Origin: Clostridia bacterium
GTDB taxonomy: Bacteria; Bacillota; Clostridia; Oscillospirales; CAG-272
Assembly (NCBI GenBank): GCA_017454675.1
Contig: JAFTCN010000052.1
Location: 1-51,699 of the forward strand
Length of the DNA: 51,699 nt
Reading direction: 5' to 3'
Below the pieces are notes generated by a model. That model saw only the letters and a program-made list of their open reading frames with translations. It did no database searches and was not told the DNA's origin. The translations under genes and the position numbers were made by a program. How positions within the stretch are numbered: position 1 is the first letter of the stretch; the number at the start of each line of letters is the position of its first letter. Shown here piece by piece: positions 50,934-51,699 of this stretch.

Positions 50934-51699
50934 AGGCGGAGGGGACGGCGCCCTCGGGGATCATGCTCGTCGACAAGCCGTCCGGAATAACCTCCCACGA
51001 CGTCATATACGCCGTAAGGCGGGCGTTCGGCACGAAGCAGGCCGGACATACCGGCACGCTCGATCCGCTCGCCACAGGCCTCTTAGCCGTCATGGTGGGG
51101 CGTGCAGTAAAGGCCTCCCCGTATCTTACCGCCGGACGCAAGGAATATTCGGCAGGGATCCGCTTCGGCGTCGAGACCGACACCGAGGACATCACCGGAA
51201 ACGTTATCTCCGAGAAAAATGTCTCATTCACCGCGGAGGAAGTAAAGACCGCCTGCGATGCCCTCACCGGACAGATCGAACAGATCCCGCCGATGTACAG
51301 CGCGAAGAAAGTCGGCGGAAAAAAACTGTACGAACTTGCAAGACAGGGACTGACCGTCAGCCGGACAGCGCAGAAGGTCACCGTGTATTCGATAGATCTT
51401 GATCCGTGCCCTTATCCCTCGCGCGACTTTACATTCAGGGTATCCTGCTCGTCGGGGACCTATATCAGAACTCTCTGCGCCGACATGGGAAGGATGCTCG
51501 GCTGCGGGGCAGTCATGACTTCTCTGCGGAGGCTGTCTGCAGGATCATTATCGTTAGATGGGGCGGTCGGGCTTGACGAGCTGAAAAACATGAGCCGCGA
51601 AGAAGCCGAGGGGCGCCTTATTCCTGTTGACAAAGCACTTCTCGACGCCGCCGCCGGGAAGGTAAATGTCACCCCCTTCCACGAAAGGCTCATAAGGTC
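50930..51699 (+). CDS. truB: tRNA pseudouridine-55 synthase, cut by window end
   Basis: The first ~256 residues are present; no stop before the edge. GIMLVDKPSGITSHDVI opens the TruB fold, the catalytic Asp is in GHTGTLDPLATGLL, and SGTYIRTLCADMG follows in the thumb/active-site region. It makes pseudouridine 55 in the T loop of tRNAs. The ATG overlaps the trmB stop by four bases. An infB-rbfA neighbourhood, typical for truB elsewhere, is not seen on the left side. Confidence 0.96.
   Translation, partial: MKAEGTAPSGIMLVDKPSGITSHDVIYAVRRAFGTKQAGHTGTLDPLATGLLAVMVGRAVKASPYLTAGRKEYSAGIRFGVETDTEDITGNVISEKNVSFTAEEVKTACDALTGQIEQIPPMYSAKKVGGKKLYELARQGLTVSRTAQKVTVYSIDLDPCPYPSRDFTFRVSCSSGTYIRTLCADMGRMLGCGAVMTSLRRLSAGSLSLDGAVGLDELKNMSREEAEGRLIPVDKALLDAAAGKVNVTPFHERLIR

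Noticed and set aside
1..51699. CRISPR arrays, insertion sequences, prophage
   Set aside because: No regularly spaced repeats, transposases or phage structural genes were found; the tyrosine recombinase has no mobile context.

Overview
The window reads as a chromosomal segment of a moderately GC-rich, probably uncultured anaerobic member of the Firmicutes (Clostridia-like). This is inferred from family make-up and gene order: an Enterococcus-type V-ATPase operon, the rpsF-ssb-rpsR operon, an OmpR-type regulator/short kinase/HtrA group, an Lrp/aminotransferase pair, many TTG/GTG starts with strong GGAGG sites, and sigma-A promoters that almost all have a 17-nt spacer. I see no phage, insertion sequence, CRISPR array or rRNA. 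It looks like core genome with a few unusual accessory genes.

Layout. 72-8696 (minus): complete nine-gene V-type ATPase operon (ntpF-I-K-E-C-G-A-B-D) behind one strong promoter; the membrane-ring subunit keeps every sodium-binding side chain known from E. hirae NtpK. 8821-15833: a calcineurin-like phosphoesterase and a GDPD lipoprotein (minus), an RNA methyltransferase (plus), and a frameshifted metallo-beta-lactamase-fold lipoprotein (minus). The two lipoproteins share a duplicated N-terminal module. 16126-17383: rpsF-ssb-rpsR with a structured leader. 17461-20844 (minus): upp, an RluD-family pseudouridine synthase and an apolipoprotein N-acyltransferase. 21253-28361 (plus): orphan solute-binding lipoprotein, mtaB, an 831-aa fusion of an unrecognised N-terminal half to a cysteine-synthase-like enzyme, and an M3 peptidase.

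28443-29463 (minus): DUF6873-like gene and rpmB. 29745-33154 (plus): an M23-fold cell-wall protein with an altered active site, prfB without the programmed frameshift, and a small membrane protein. 33213-38023 (minus): tRNA-Leu(CAA)-hisS, gdhA, and a membrane protein/HAD/Nudix operon. 38223-42689 (plus): tyrosine recombinase, truncated MutS-like ATPase, Lrp regulator, aminotransferase. 42771-46151 (minus): response regulator, kinase, HtrA protease. 46337-47434: ychF. 47503-50082 (minus): DUF1700-like and DUF4097-like envelope pair. 50223-end: trmB and truB (truB cut by the window edge).

How it fits together. Translation and RNA modification recur (S6, S18, L28, RF2, HisRS, tRNA-Leu, TrmB, TruB, MtaB, RluD, THUMP methyltransferase). 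A second theme is the cell envelope: three lipoproteins, Lnt, an M23 protein, HtrA with a two-component system, and DUF1700/DUF4097. The most original signals are the module shared by the GDPD and MBL lipoproteins, the CysK fusion with an internal ribosome-binding site at the domain boundary, the rpsF leader that can hide its own Shine-Dalgarno, the paired 13-bp direct repeats at the ychF promoter, and the changed catalytic residue in the M23 protein. I found no clear new defence or mobile system.
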